Assembly (NCBI GenBank): GCA_027574665.1
Contig: CM050657.1
Coordinates: 19,951,700-20,015,699 of the forward strand
DNA from: Rhynochetos jubatus
Lineage: Eukaryota > Chordata > Aves > Eurypygiformes > Rhynochetidae
DNA: 64,000 nt
Direction of reading: 5' to 3'
Shown: positions 49,201 to 58,910 of the stretch, piece by piece
Numbering within the stretch: the stretch's first letter is position 1
Layout: each line of letters starts with the position of its first letter
The notes under the pieces: model-generated
The model's input: only the letters and a program-made list of their open reading frames with translations
Told to the model about the DNA's origin: nothing
The model's database searches: none
Made by a program: the position numbers and the translations under genes

Positions 49201-52200
49201 AAGGAAGGCATCGATGGAAACAGCAAACTGAGGGACCACTACAGAAGGTCCACCATTCGCGTGGGAACTGGTTTGATGTTTGTGTGGCTGTGACGCATGC
49301 TGCGAACCAGAAGACTCTGATCTCACCCATATACGGTAAGCACATAACCACACGGCGATGAGGGTAAGAGGTATGTCAAGAAAAACTGTTTCCCTTGTTG
49401 ATGCAGACGACAAACTTTGTAATCTGTTAAGGAAACTAACTCGGCTTCTCAAACCAGGAAGCTAATCAACAGACAATTCAGCTGTAGCCATTGTTTCAGT
49501 GTGGAATAAAGCCTTCAAACGCCTTTTACCAGTCTTGTTTGAAAGGAAATTAAGTTGCACTCATGGCAAACAGGCCCTATGCAGCTTTCCACATGCATGC
49601 GTTGTGTTATAATAGGAAAGATTAAATATTACCTTCTGTCATTTCTACTCTGAAAAGGGAAATTGTAATTACGTTCCGATTGTATTGCTACTGAAGAACA
49701 TTCATAGATCACAGCTTGAGCCCCGTACCAAAAATCACTCATAAGCAGTCCATGAATATTTACACCAAGTAATGCATAAAAAGTTAGGGTTCAGTTATTC
49801 TTGTGCAAACCCTTGGGGTATTCCTAACGGTTCAGGTTGCAAGTACTCTTTCTTCAGTTAAAATTATCTTTAAATAGTTAAATAGCCAGTATTTAACTTG
49901 TACGTATGGTGCTGTTAGTTCTGCACAGGGAATTCGGTTACCTGGGGTGGAAAAAGGAGGGTGGCTGAGGATCAGTTTCTGCTTCTTGCTTGATAACGGG
50001 ATACCACTGTGATAACTCCATGCTCTGCTGTGATTCCGCCTAAAGAAAAGGTAATAAATTGGTCACTGGGAGATGGGTACGGTACTCACCTTTTCATAAA
50101 CACTCCCAGCAGAGTGGCATTTACACTAACACATATGCACAAAGGCAGGTAGCACCGGACCAACTGGGACACTGGAAAGCCAAGTCTTTGGCAGGGATAC
50201 TGAGTGATGCAAGCAACAGAAGTTTCATCAATGTCCAATTTCCCATTACAGGCAAAGTAGCAATGAAATTAAAAGAAAATCTCTTTACGAACCTATGTAA
50301 AAGCTCTGCTGAGTTTCAAGAACTCTGCCAGAGGCATGCTGCAAAGGCTTGGGAGAAACAGCAGAAACTAGTATTCCCAAAAGGCTGTAAGGAGCCTTTT
50401 GCAATGAAGCATTCACGTCACAGTAAGCACCTGCCGAACACTTTATTACAAGTTAAAGCCTGTTAATAAAACGGAGCAATTACTGGTGTCCCAGAGACAG
50501 AACTTTCTTCAGTTGTCATGAGTTCTTATTACAGAAGCGGGCAAAGCTGCTGCAGTGACATGACAACTCCATTCCCACGGCAGTAACAAACAAAACTAAT
50601 TCAGGTGCATCAGCATATATAACCTTAAAAACCCTCTGTGCATTTTGTATCTGGATAGCAATTCCTGTTCTGTTTGCCTCAAGAAGCAGTTTTGGAATTA
50701 CTCTTTGGTCAAAGTTACTGGAGATACTTTGTGCTCCCCTGCAAAGTTACTATTCAATTCCAGTGAAAGGTGTCTCCTTGCATATTTAAACAAGACTCAG
50801 CTAAGAAATGGGATGGGGACAAAAGCAAGAAAGCTCGCGGGTCAAGATAAAGACAGTTTAATAGGTGAAGGAAAGAGAAAAAACCCAAATGAAGCAAAGG
50901 ATATCGCTCACCACCTCCCGCAGGCACACTGATGCCCAGCCAGTCTCCACGCAACGTCCATCCGACGTTTTGGAAGTCGAACCCCCCTTTCTTCTCCTCC
51001 TCTCCCAGTTTTTATTGCAGAGCATGGCATGGTAAAGCACTGAGCATCTCTCCAGCCTCTGCAGGCCTCCTGCCCGCCCCCAGCCTACTCCCCGCAGGAG
51101 CTGAGCGCGGAACATGAAAGCCTTGATGCTGCAGAAGCGCTCTGCAGCAGCAGCCAAAGCGTCAGCGTGTGACCAACACTGTTTTAGCCACAAATCCAAA
51201 GCCCAGCACCACACAGGCTGCTACGAAGAAAGCAAACACCGTTCCAGCCAGATCCAGTGCCTTTGGAAAGTTGCTCAATTAAAAAAAAAAAAAGGCTATA
51301 AAGCTAAAAAACCAATCCTACTCTACAAAAGGCTTTATCTATCATCTTCATCATTCCATCATCTTCACAATGTCTTGTGCATGGGACACATTATCAGCAA
51401 AGTTTATATGTATACACCCTGAAATTAAGTGTCACAGAGCTTCATCTCTGGCGGCCGAGAGAGCACCCAATTCCACGCGTGTGGCTTGCACCAGGGTCTG
51501 CAGAATCAAATGCCACGTGACCATGGGGAGACCAAATCCCACCTACAATATTCTGGTCAAAGCTTCCAGCCCTCTAAATCCAGCTCTAGCAATGAAATTG
51601 AAATTTAACCCCACCCCTGCAGTTCCTCGAATCAGTTCCAGCACAGACAGAAATGAAGAAGGGCACGAGGAACCTGAGCTCCAGAATAGGAAATTCATAA
51701 TCAAACCTTTAAATAATAAAGATTTGAAACACACCAATAATATCCAGAAAAACAGCCTTATCCTGACATTTCTCAAGTGTTTTCTACTTATTCAGGTCAT
51801 TCTAACAATTTGAATCATGTGCACATGTTCTTCTACCTACATTACAACTAGTGCCCAGTAATCCAGTTTAACTTCTGAATCACATCTCATGCATTTTTTC
51901 AGACTCACATTTTAACATCTTTAAATATTTATATATGAAGTTATCTATCAGGTAATCTTTATTTTCAAGTTATCAGCTCAGATTTTTACATTTCCACCTA
52001 CTTCAAATGGAAACCGTCCATACTGTCTACCCATTAGTGTGCATTTTACAAATGAATTGCATAACTTGCAATCAAATTTGTACTTAGGAGATAAAATGAA
52101 ATGTAATCATAAATAAACATGAATTCTTTTTCTAACACCACTTCTCCCTCACCATCCAGCTTAAAAAAGAGATAAAGCATCTCCAGTATATGCATGTATG

Positions 52201-52394
52201 TTTCTTTACCTAAAAATCTGTTTAGTTTATGTGTGCTGAAACAATTATATAAACACACACATATACCCAAGTAAACCTAAAATTCATTGAATGACTTCTA
52301 CCTAAACTGTTTGAATGGGCTGCATGAAAAATATATCTTATTTTTCTTCTAAAGCTTGTTGTACAAAGCTGGGTTTTAAGAAAAAAGGTGATTA

Positions 52395-52439
<45 letters not shown>

Positions 52440-55400
52440 GGTTTCAGCTTAATTATTAAGCCAGTAGTTTTAGCAGAGATGGGATTTATAAAAATACTCA
52501 GAAGCAGCGTTAACGCTTCAGTGCGAGCTTTTGCCCAGCGATGATCTCAAGGAATCAGGCCGAGAAGCAAGACAACGTTTTAGTGCAGAGTGATTAGCAG
52601 GAACTGTCGCAAAGTGGAAGGGAACGAGGCTCTGACGGTGCAGAGACTTAGCGACAGCGGTTCCCACGAAGAGCAGATGGAGGTGACACTGCGGAGTCTA
52701 CAACCCGACAGAAAATGAGTAACTCAGTGGCAAGCACATGTACGCCTCACGGCTTTCGTACCGGCACCACGGACAGAGAAGAATGCAGCTGGCGAGTACA
52801 GCAGGTGAGGGTCTACGCTGTCTGCCCTTGAAATACTGAAAGCAAAACCTTATTTGCACAGCGAGGTGAGGCAACTCCGAGTGAAACGCGAAGGAGAAAG
52901 GCAACGCACAGGACGCTCCAAAGACCGTGGGATTTCATTAATAATTTATTATTACTGGTGTGCTGGTTTGGGCCGGGATAGCGTTAATTGTCCTCACAGT
53001 AGCTCGTATGAGGTTGTGTTTTGGATTTGTGCTGAGAAGAATATTGATAACACTGGTGTTTTTATTTGTTGCTAAGGAATGTTTATACCAACTCAAGGAC
53101 TTTTCCAGTCTGATACTGCTGCTGTGTTCCCAGCTTCTTCTCTGTGAGAAGCAGGGAGGGGACACAGCCCGGGCAGCTGCCCCAAACTGACCAAAGGGAC
53201 ATTTCATGCCATAAAACATCATGTTTAGTATACAATTTGGGGGTGGGCTGGGGGTCAGTCTTGTTCGTTTGCTCTCTCACTGTCTTGGGCTCTGTCTCAC
53301 TCGCTGCGGCTCACTCTGGCACGATTTCTCTCTGGGGCTTGGGCTCTGTCTCTCACTGCTCAGGACCTGGCTGGACACTGGTCAGCAGGTGGTGAGCAGT
53401 TGTATCATTTGTTTGATTTTTCATTACTTTTGCTACTTATTATAGTGGTAGTATTATTTTAATTACATATTATAGTAGTATTATTAGTATTGTTAGTATT
53501 ATCGGTATCATTATTTTATTCATTTATATTCAACTATTAAATTGGTCTTATGCCAACCCAGGCGTTTCCTTGTGTTTTCCTTTGATTCTCGTCCCCATCC
53601 CACTGGAGGAGGGGGGAGTGAGTGGCTGTGTGGTGCTTAGTTGCTGGCTGGGGTTAAGCTGGTAACAACTGAATGGACAAAGACCTAGCCAAGCGCAACC
53701 GTTCTTCTTGGGCCCTCCGAGATAACCTCAGAGATGTATCGGCACTTCAGGAGGACTGACTCAGCAAAGGTGGTAAGAAGGTGACAGAACAGCAAATGGA
53801 ACACCTTGCAAATAAATTTCCCTAGGAATGTAAGAAGAGGGAATGTCGACATGTTGTACGTCTCTCTCACCACAGAAATGAGAGAAGGAAAAGATGACAG
53901 CAGCCCAAGCTTCCCTGGGACGAGGAAACGGAGGCTGTGTTCCAACACCCCTATTAAACCCTTCTCCATCCCTTCTGCTTTCCAGATGAATATCCATGAG
54001 ACAAAAAAGAGAAAAATAAGCCCTCGCCCACCACTTTATCTTTGTTAAAGTTTTCAGTTTCTCTCTAATTCCAATTTCAGAGGCTGCTTTGTAAGAAACA
54101 ACTACACAGGTCTGCAACGGAAGACTCCAGAAAGTTTCTGTATTTCATTTGCACCGGTCCAGCCCAAATTACTGTTACTGCTAATTTCAGCTGGTTTTTT
54201 AGATCTGTACACATGAAACGGAAAGATCTCGTGGTCTGAAACCTGCTACTGTGAAAAGGGAAGCAGTATTACAGGTATGAATATGGAAGGCTATTTCCAC
54301 CGAGGCATCCACCACGCTAGAGGTTACTACCTACACCGGCACTGCAAGGACAAAGACTGCCGTGTCTTCAGCAGATGAACAGCAAAGTCCCCTTGCTGTG
54401 AGCTTGCCTGCATCAACTAATTCAGCACGTGGAAGCATGCCATACTGCAGATTTCATGGATATTTTCTGCTCAAATCCCCTACTGGAGACTGGCACAACT
54501 GTAAAAATACCTGTTAGTACAGTAAGCCTTTCTATAACACTAAGTTTTCAGAAGTTTATGCTGAAAGGTGCTGACTTCCAGCACACCTTTCTGGTTCAAC
54601 CACTGGACTGCTCTTGCTGCTTCTTTGAAATACACCACGAAACATCCAACAGGCAAAATGGATATATAATCGAACCAGCAGCCATCAGACAGACATATAA
54701 ATGACAAATAGATAGAAAAGAAACACAGTCATGGGGCAGGAATCATTTAAAAATCTCTTAAATGTAAATTATACCTAAAAAAAAAATAAACTATCTTCTA
54801 TGAACGGAAACATCTGTGATGTTCAACATTTACCTGGTGCTTGCCTTGTTATTTAAAGTGGAAGCTCTAGGAGAAAAATAAGCTCTGTATTTTTGAACCC
54901 CAGCACAGACTTGCAGCAGTATTTTAGGAAAAAATACGACGTCTATTATTAACCACTGTCAAGATACCGGCCTACAGCTCATTACTTGGGCTGCTTAAAA
55001 CCCCCTCTTTTTGGCATATTTCTCCATACAAGTGGCTTGAACAGAAAGCTATTGCTGAACAAGCAGACTCTGGGCTTCCAAACAGCAACTTATCAATGCA
55101 CCATTACCCTGCGCGCACAGTCATGAGGCGGGCGGTTAGCAAGCCAGGTCGCCGTACACCCCGCGTGCGCGCGCTAGAGTAAAACCAGCAAATGAAGAAT
55201 TAATTTGTAATACTTGCTTTTCAAGCTCCTTTCTGCTTTGCTCAGCTGCTGCACCACACACCGCGTAAAACATACTCAAAAGGTCAAACGGGAGAACGAA
55301 ACTTTCCACAAGAGCTGAATTTTCCAGAGGCTGCTTGCCTTAGGAGGGAACAAGAACCAACAAAGCCAAACCAGCTCGAATGAAGTTACAGGCAGGCCAA

Positions 55401-56694
55401 AGAGGAAAGAAATTACGGCACCTTTTAATGGGAAACGCATTCCCACGGTGAAGCGCTCTCACGAATTTAACTTAGGCTTGATTTGACAAGCGTTCCCATT
55501 TACGAAAGGCAAGCAACGCGCTTCCAAGACACGTATTCGCGTGAGCACAAAGAGATTTGGGAGTCTTACAAGAGTAGGTGAACTTACTTTGGAGCGAGTT
55601 CTTTTCTGGTTTTTCTCGCTGAATTTCTCCTTCATTTCCTCCAAGAGATGCTTCAGCTCCCGCTCCTCCGACGTCCCTAAGTATTTTTGGTTAATATGCA
55701 GGTAGCAGTGCCACTTGGCTGACTCAAACCCCCAGTGGCAGGTCCTCTTGTCTGGGGATCTGTGCGAATGCATCACGAACGTCTGGGGTGAGAACATCCC
55801 ATAGCACTCCAAACACTGGATACACGGGTCGTCCGGCGCAAGGTAAAACTGAGGTGCAAACAACCCCTGGCACTTGCCCAGGCATTCGTGCTCTACTTCA
55901 AAGGCACTGCCAGTCTCTTTCAACTGGGCCAAGGTGTTCTTGCCAGGGAGAAAGCTGCCACTTTGCGGAAAAGTGCGAGGACGCAGTAAAGCATTGCATA
56001 GTCTCTGAGCATCGGTCAGCGTAATGAGCCCACAGGACGGAGCGTTAAATGGAAGAATTCCCAAAACCTTCAGAATGTGAAGCTGGTCAGAAGTGCACCT
56101 TGAGCAGTATATATACAGTTCGTCACACACCGTATTGATCTGCTGCAAGGAAAAGTCTCGGAGAACGGAATTCAACACTTGAGGCAGGCAAAGTCTTTTT
56201 TCCCCTCCGACTTTAAAACAAGAGATAGATTCCCCCTCCAGTATAGTCTGGGTGAGTTCTGTAGAGCTGTCTGGAGGAATAAGCAGCGGACCAGAAAGTA
56301 TTTGCGGCGATGGAAGAGGCAAGAAGACAGTGGGTGACATACTTTCCTGGGAATAACGAGCTGAAAAAGCTGCCGGTCCACCTAGCGAACTCTGGCTGCT
56401 TAAATGGAACTGTGCCAACGTGTGTTTCAAACCTGGATTTAAACTCAAAGGCTCAGATAGCGAAGCACTGTTTGGCTTGGCGGTTTCCCCATCTGCCTCC
56501 ACAGGAGTTTCGTCATATTCGTCCAAGTTTTCCTTCTTTATCGTTGGCAATTTATTTATTACGACTCGTACTTTGCTATTTACATGCATTTCTGTCATTG
56601 CTTTTTTTAACGGTGGACTCCCATCCTCCCGGATCCCACTCCTTTTTTGGTCTGAAACGAGACCTAGAGGGAAGTTCATTTGTGGGCTTTCCAT
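43134..56694 (-). CDS. SKIL: SKIL (SnoN), SKI-like SMAD co-repressor, complete
   Basis: Spliced CDS complement(join(43134..43295, 46527..46751, 47819..48060, 48274..48512, 49942..50039, 55588..56694)), 2073 nt, 690 aa; human is 684. A nuclear co-repressor that binds SMAD2/3/4 and NCoR/HDAC and is degraded on TGF-beta signalling. It has a Ski/Sno/Dac homology domain (about 147-240) and a SAND-like SMAD4-binding domain (about 258-352) with clustered Cys/His, including CIQCLEC and [21 protein letters not shown] long Glu/Arg/Leu-rich coiled coil for dimerisation covers about 535-690. The APC/C destruction box RLCLPQVLN (167-175) is intact. So are two SUMO consensus sites, IKKE at K53 and VIKQE at K386. 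All junctions are AG/GT. The start has G at -3 and +4. Confidence 0.98.
43296..46526. other. SKIL last intron (3.2 kb)
   Basis: Non-coding apart from a CR1 tail at 43,836-44,216 and a T run at 46,279-46,297. Nothing else was recognised. Confidence 0.65.
43836..44216 (-). repeat. CR1 LINE 3' end (about 380 nt)
   Basis: Same subfamily as the copies at 22.1, 36.3 and 58.8 kb but extends further 5': after the shared tail it continues through agaatttcttcctgatatct, ttacccc-ttgtcctgtggc and ccttctcttctccaggctga, all typical CR1. Reverse-oriented, therefore sense with SKIL, in its last intron. Confidence 0.95.
46527..46751 (-). CDS. SKIL: SKIL coding exon 5 (residues 563-637), coiled coil
   Basis: A 225-nt phase 0 exon, acceptor ttttcttgacag, donor GTGAGA. 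Encodes [20 protein letters not shown] through [10 protein letters not shown], heptad-patterned and rich in Glu/Gln/Lys/Leu, matching the dimerisation coiled coil of Ski/SnoN. Confidence 0.97.
47819..48060 (-). CDS. SKIL: SKIL coding exon 4 (residues 482-562)
   Basis: 242 nt, acceptor cttttctctacag, donor GTACAGT (weaker than average), phase 1 to 0. The first half ([19 protein letters not shown]) is poorly conserved. The second half ([20 protein letters not shown] to QLQM) starts the C-terminal coiled coil. Confidence 0.96.
48274..48512 (-). CDS. SKIL: SKIL coding exon 3 (residues 402-482)
   Basis: 239 nt, acceptor ttctgctgtttcag, donor GTGAGT, phase 2 to 1. Starts [18 protein letters not shown], highly conserved, followed by a Ser/Lys-rich variable part and [18 protein letters not shown]. 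In mammals an alternative splice in this part of the gene gives the SnoN2 isoform. No second donor was tested here. Confidence 0.96.
49942..50039 (-). CDS. SKIL: SKIL coding exon 2, small exon (residues 370-402)
   Basis: A 98-nt exon, too short to stand out as an open frame. Acceptor cttttctttag, donor GTAACC. Encodes [20 protein letters not shown] and a Pro-rich end FFHP. It carries the SUMO consensus VIKQE (K386). The match to the human [10 protein letters not shown] segment and the phase (0 in, 2 out) confirm it. Confidence 0.95.
52395..52440. repeat. (GATA)n microsatellite, about 11 units
   Basis: A perfect run of ATAG/GATA tetranucleotides, about 45 nt, in a SKIL intron. Long and uninterrupted, so probably length-polymorphic. 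Confidence 0.97.
52959..53667 (+). mobile_element. Solo LTR of an avian endogenous retrovirus (about 709 nt)
   Basis: Begins TGTGCTGGTTTGGG and ends TAACA, the TG...CA of an LTR. The flanks are ACTGG (52954-52958) and ACTGA (53668-53672), a 4 of 5 target-site match. The body fits a widespread avian LTR as I recall it: early gataacactggtg and ctgccccaaactgaccaaag parts, then a late ctattaaattggtctta poly(A)-signal region and the cttagttgctggctggggtt end. A C/T-rich and ATT-rich low-complexity middle (53,260-53,530) is unusual. No internal gag-pol sequence is present, so it is a solo LTR left by recombination. It lies antisense in a SKIL intron. Confidence 0.8.
55588..56694 (-). CDS. SKIL: SKIL coding exon 1 (residues 1-369)
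   Basis: An 1107-nt phase 0 exon that ends RTRSK with donor GTAAGTT. It carries the variable N-terminus, the strictly conserved [20 protein letters not shown] stretch, the DHD domain ([19 protein letters not shown] to [12 protein letters not shown]) and the SAND-like SMAD4-binding domain. The frame remains open past the donor into the intron for about 40 codons, which are not conserved and not part of the main product. Confidence 0.98.
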
Positions 56695-56742
56695 TGCTAA
56701 ACACCAGAACTTTAATTAAGTCAGGCTTCAATGTGCATTCTC
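56695..56742 (-). other. SKIL: SKIL 5' UTR part of the first coding exon
   Basis: On the - strand a run of about 14 T (56,759-56,772), then gtacgaacgggcag, forms a good acceptor with AG at 56744-56743, placing 48 nt of 5' UTR before the ATG. A second AG directly before caATGG (56,697) is possible but has a weak pyrimidine tract. Confidence 0.55.
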
Positions 56743-57299
56743 CTGCCCGTTCGTACAAAAAAAAAAAAAAACCCCAAACGATCTTGCTAACCTGGGGCAC
56801 ACCGAGCGCTGCACTCCGTTCAGTAAAACACTACTTCAGGCTCCAACAGCAAAACCTGCAGCCCATCTTGCAGGTAATGCCATAAAATGAATAATGGTGA
56901 GGTTAGACAATTTTTTCTTTCAGTTTCATAGTTAGTGGTTCAATGTTCTCGTATAAAAAACTCACTGCAGTATGTACACAAAAGCCTTTTCCTCGCACCT
57001 TACCCGCTCTTCTACGCGGTGACCTCGTACAGCAGCGTAGTACAAAACGATGAGCTGATACAAGTCTCCAGCCGCGATCGGGGGTTTTTTTCCTTCAAAA
57101 AACACACTGTCTTTTCAAATAGGCCTCTATTTAAAGATCAAAAGAGAAAAAACGGTCTCGGTTCGGAGAACACTGGAGAACGCAACCGACCCAGAATTTA
57201 AGCGGCACGAAAATTTTCGTTGGGCGCTTCCAGTTCTCGGAGCTCAAACGCAATCTCCAGGGCTGGCTCTATCGCTGCCAACTTTTATGATTTCACCGC

Positions 57300-58660
57300 C
57301 GCCGCCGCCACGAGAGTTACCATGGCAGTTCACAAATAAATCCCCAAATTAAAGGCTGATACAGATCGCCGGCCAAAAACCCAAACATCCCCCGGGAGTC
57401 ACCTTTAGCACGGGTGTCACCGCTGCGCGTCGGAGCGTCCCCACCCCAAGTTGTTAGTGACACAGCCAAGAGCCAGGCCATGGGCTGAACCCAGGGCTGG
57501 GGCAGCCGCTCCGGGTGACCTGCGAGCAGAGACAAGAGCTCGGTCAGAAGAGAACCCAACGGACGGGAGCGGTTCCCGGGTGATGCCGGCGGCTGCAGCC
57601 GCCTCCCGGGGCGCGGGCAGGCTGCGGGGGGGCAACCGCGGCGGCTCCCGGCGCGCACAGCCGGGAGGGGGGGGATCGCCGGGGAGTGGGGGGCGACTCG
57701 CCATCCCCGCCGCCCGGGAACCGGCCCCTCGCCCCGCGGGCCCTTCCGGGACGCCGCATCCCGCCGCTCGCACCCTCCTCCCTCCCGCGCCGTGACTCAG
57801 CCCCGCCGGCCCCGCTCCGGGCACGGCTCACCCTCGCCCGCCGCCGCCGGGCTCGCCCCTCCGCCCCGCCCGGCTCCCCGGGGCCGCCGTACCCCAGCCG
57901 CTCCGCCGCCTCGGGCCCTCCCCGCCGCCCCCCCCCCCCCCTCCACCAGCCCGCCGCCGTCGCTCCCTCCCCCCGGGGACGGCGCGCCCCTCCCCCCCGG
58001 CTCAGCCCCATCCCCCGCCGCGGAGCCGGCGGCGCCCCCTCCCCCCACCCCATCCCCCGGTAACTCACCCGGCGCCGCGGGGGCTCGGGCAGCCCCGGGG
58101 GGAGCGGAACAGCCGCCGAGCGCGCACCGCCCACCCGTGACCTCACTGCGGAGACGGCGGCGGCGGCGACAGCCACGGAGACGGCGGCGGCGCGCGGGCA
58201 CGAACCCGCCGGCGGCGCGCGCCGCCGCCGTAGCCCCGCCCGCTGTCTGGGGCAGCGGCGCGAGCGGCCTCCCCTCCCCCACCCGCCGACAGGAAAGGCG
58301 CTGGGGGGGCGGGGAGGGAGTGAAAACCCGCAGAAAGACAAAAAAAAGAGACTGAGACCGGCTGCAGAGGGAGCGGGTGGGAGGCAGCACGGCGGGGCGC
58401 GGGGGGCGATGGGCTCCGTCCCCAAAGCGATTCCACGCACCCCCCCCGCCCCTTCGCAGGCTCACACCGGGGGGCACCGGCAGCGAGGAGGCGGTGGCGG
58501 AGCCCGGCTGGGCAGCCGTGCCGGGAGGGGTTAACGCCCGGGCTGTCTCCCGCGGCGGGCTGGTGCTGGGCAGGGAAGGGGCTCCTCGGAGACTGCTTGG
58601 CCTCTGCACGACCGGGGCACGGGGGGCGAGCTGCTCCTGCCCGCGAGGAGCCTAAAGCTC
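57300..58660 (-). promoter_or_regulatory. SKIL: CpG island promoter of SKIL
   Basis: About 1.36 kb of very high GC with dense CpG (ggcggcggc, cccgccgcc, gcgcgc), in sharp contrast to AT-rich sequence on both sides. It lies upstream of the SKIL start on the - strand with no TATA box. It includes a TGACTCAGC element (57793-57801), a TGACCTCA element (58138-58145) and two 15-nt repeats with AGAC cores (58149-58163, 58176-58190). The long open frames here are only a consequence of GC content. Confidence 0.85.
58069..58300 (-). other. SKIL: Predicted non-coding first exon of SKIL
   Basis: Within the CpG island the - strand carries a near-perfect donor GTGAGTTA at 58068-58061. Splicing to the acceptor at 56743 would remove a 1.3-kb intron, as expected for SKIL, whose mammalian first exon is non-coding. 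The 5' limit is a guess. A second donor-like GTGAGC lies near 57,830. Confidence 0.4.
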
Positions 58661-58736
58661 TTGGCTCACATCTTTGTAAGATGTGCCCTTTGTTTCACCC
58701 CGTGCAGCTCCGTATCTTGGTGCACCGCGAGTATAA

Positions 58737-58910
58737 GGCTGCCCAGAGAAGCTGTGGGTGCCCCATCCCTGGAAGTGTCCAAGGCCAGGCTGGATGAGGC
58801 TTGGAGCAACCTGGTCTAGTGGAGGGTGTCCCTGCCCATGGCAGGGGGGTTGGAACTAGATGGTCTTTAAGGTCCCTTCCAACCCAAACCATTCTGTGAT
58901 TCTACGATTC
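58737..58910 (+). repeat. CR1 LINE 3' end (about 175 nt)
   Basis: Starts in gctgcccagagaagctgtgg and ends aaaccattctgtgattctac with a degenerate terminal repeat. Nearly identical over the shared part to the copy at 22.1 kb. It lies about 75 nt outside the SKIL CpG island. Confidence 0.93.

Larger units (their letters stand above)
50040..55587. other. SKIL intron after coding exon 1 (5.5 kb)
   Basis: Holds a GATA microsatellite and a solo LTR. Frames of up to 150 codons on both strands have no domain and no conserved context. No other feature was recognised. Confidence 0.65.

Noticed and set aside
52395..52440. GATA repeat considered as a CRISPR-like array
   Set aside because: A perfect tetranucleotide microsatellite without spacers, in a vertebrate intron.
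57544..58609. Several long frames (up to 298 codons) on both strands of the CpG island
   Set aside because: GC-rich sequence is poor in stop codons. The translations are Gly/Arg/Pro/Ala runs in several overlapping frames, the usual artefact of a CpG island.
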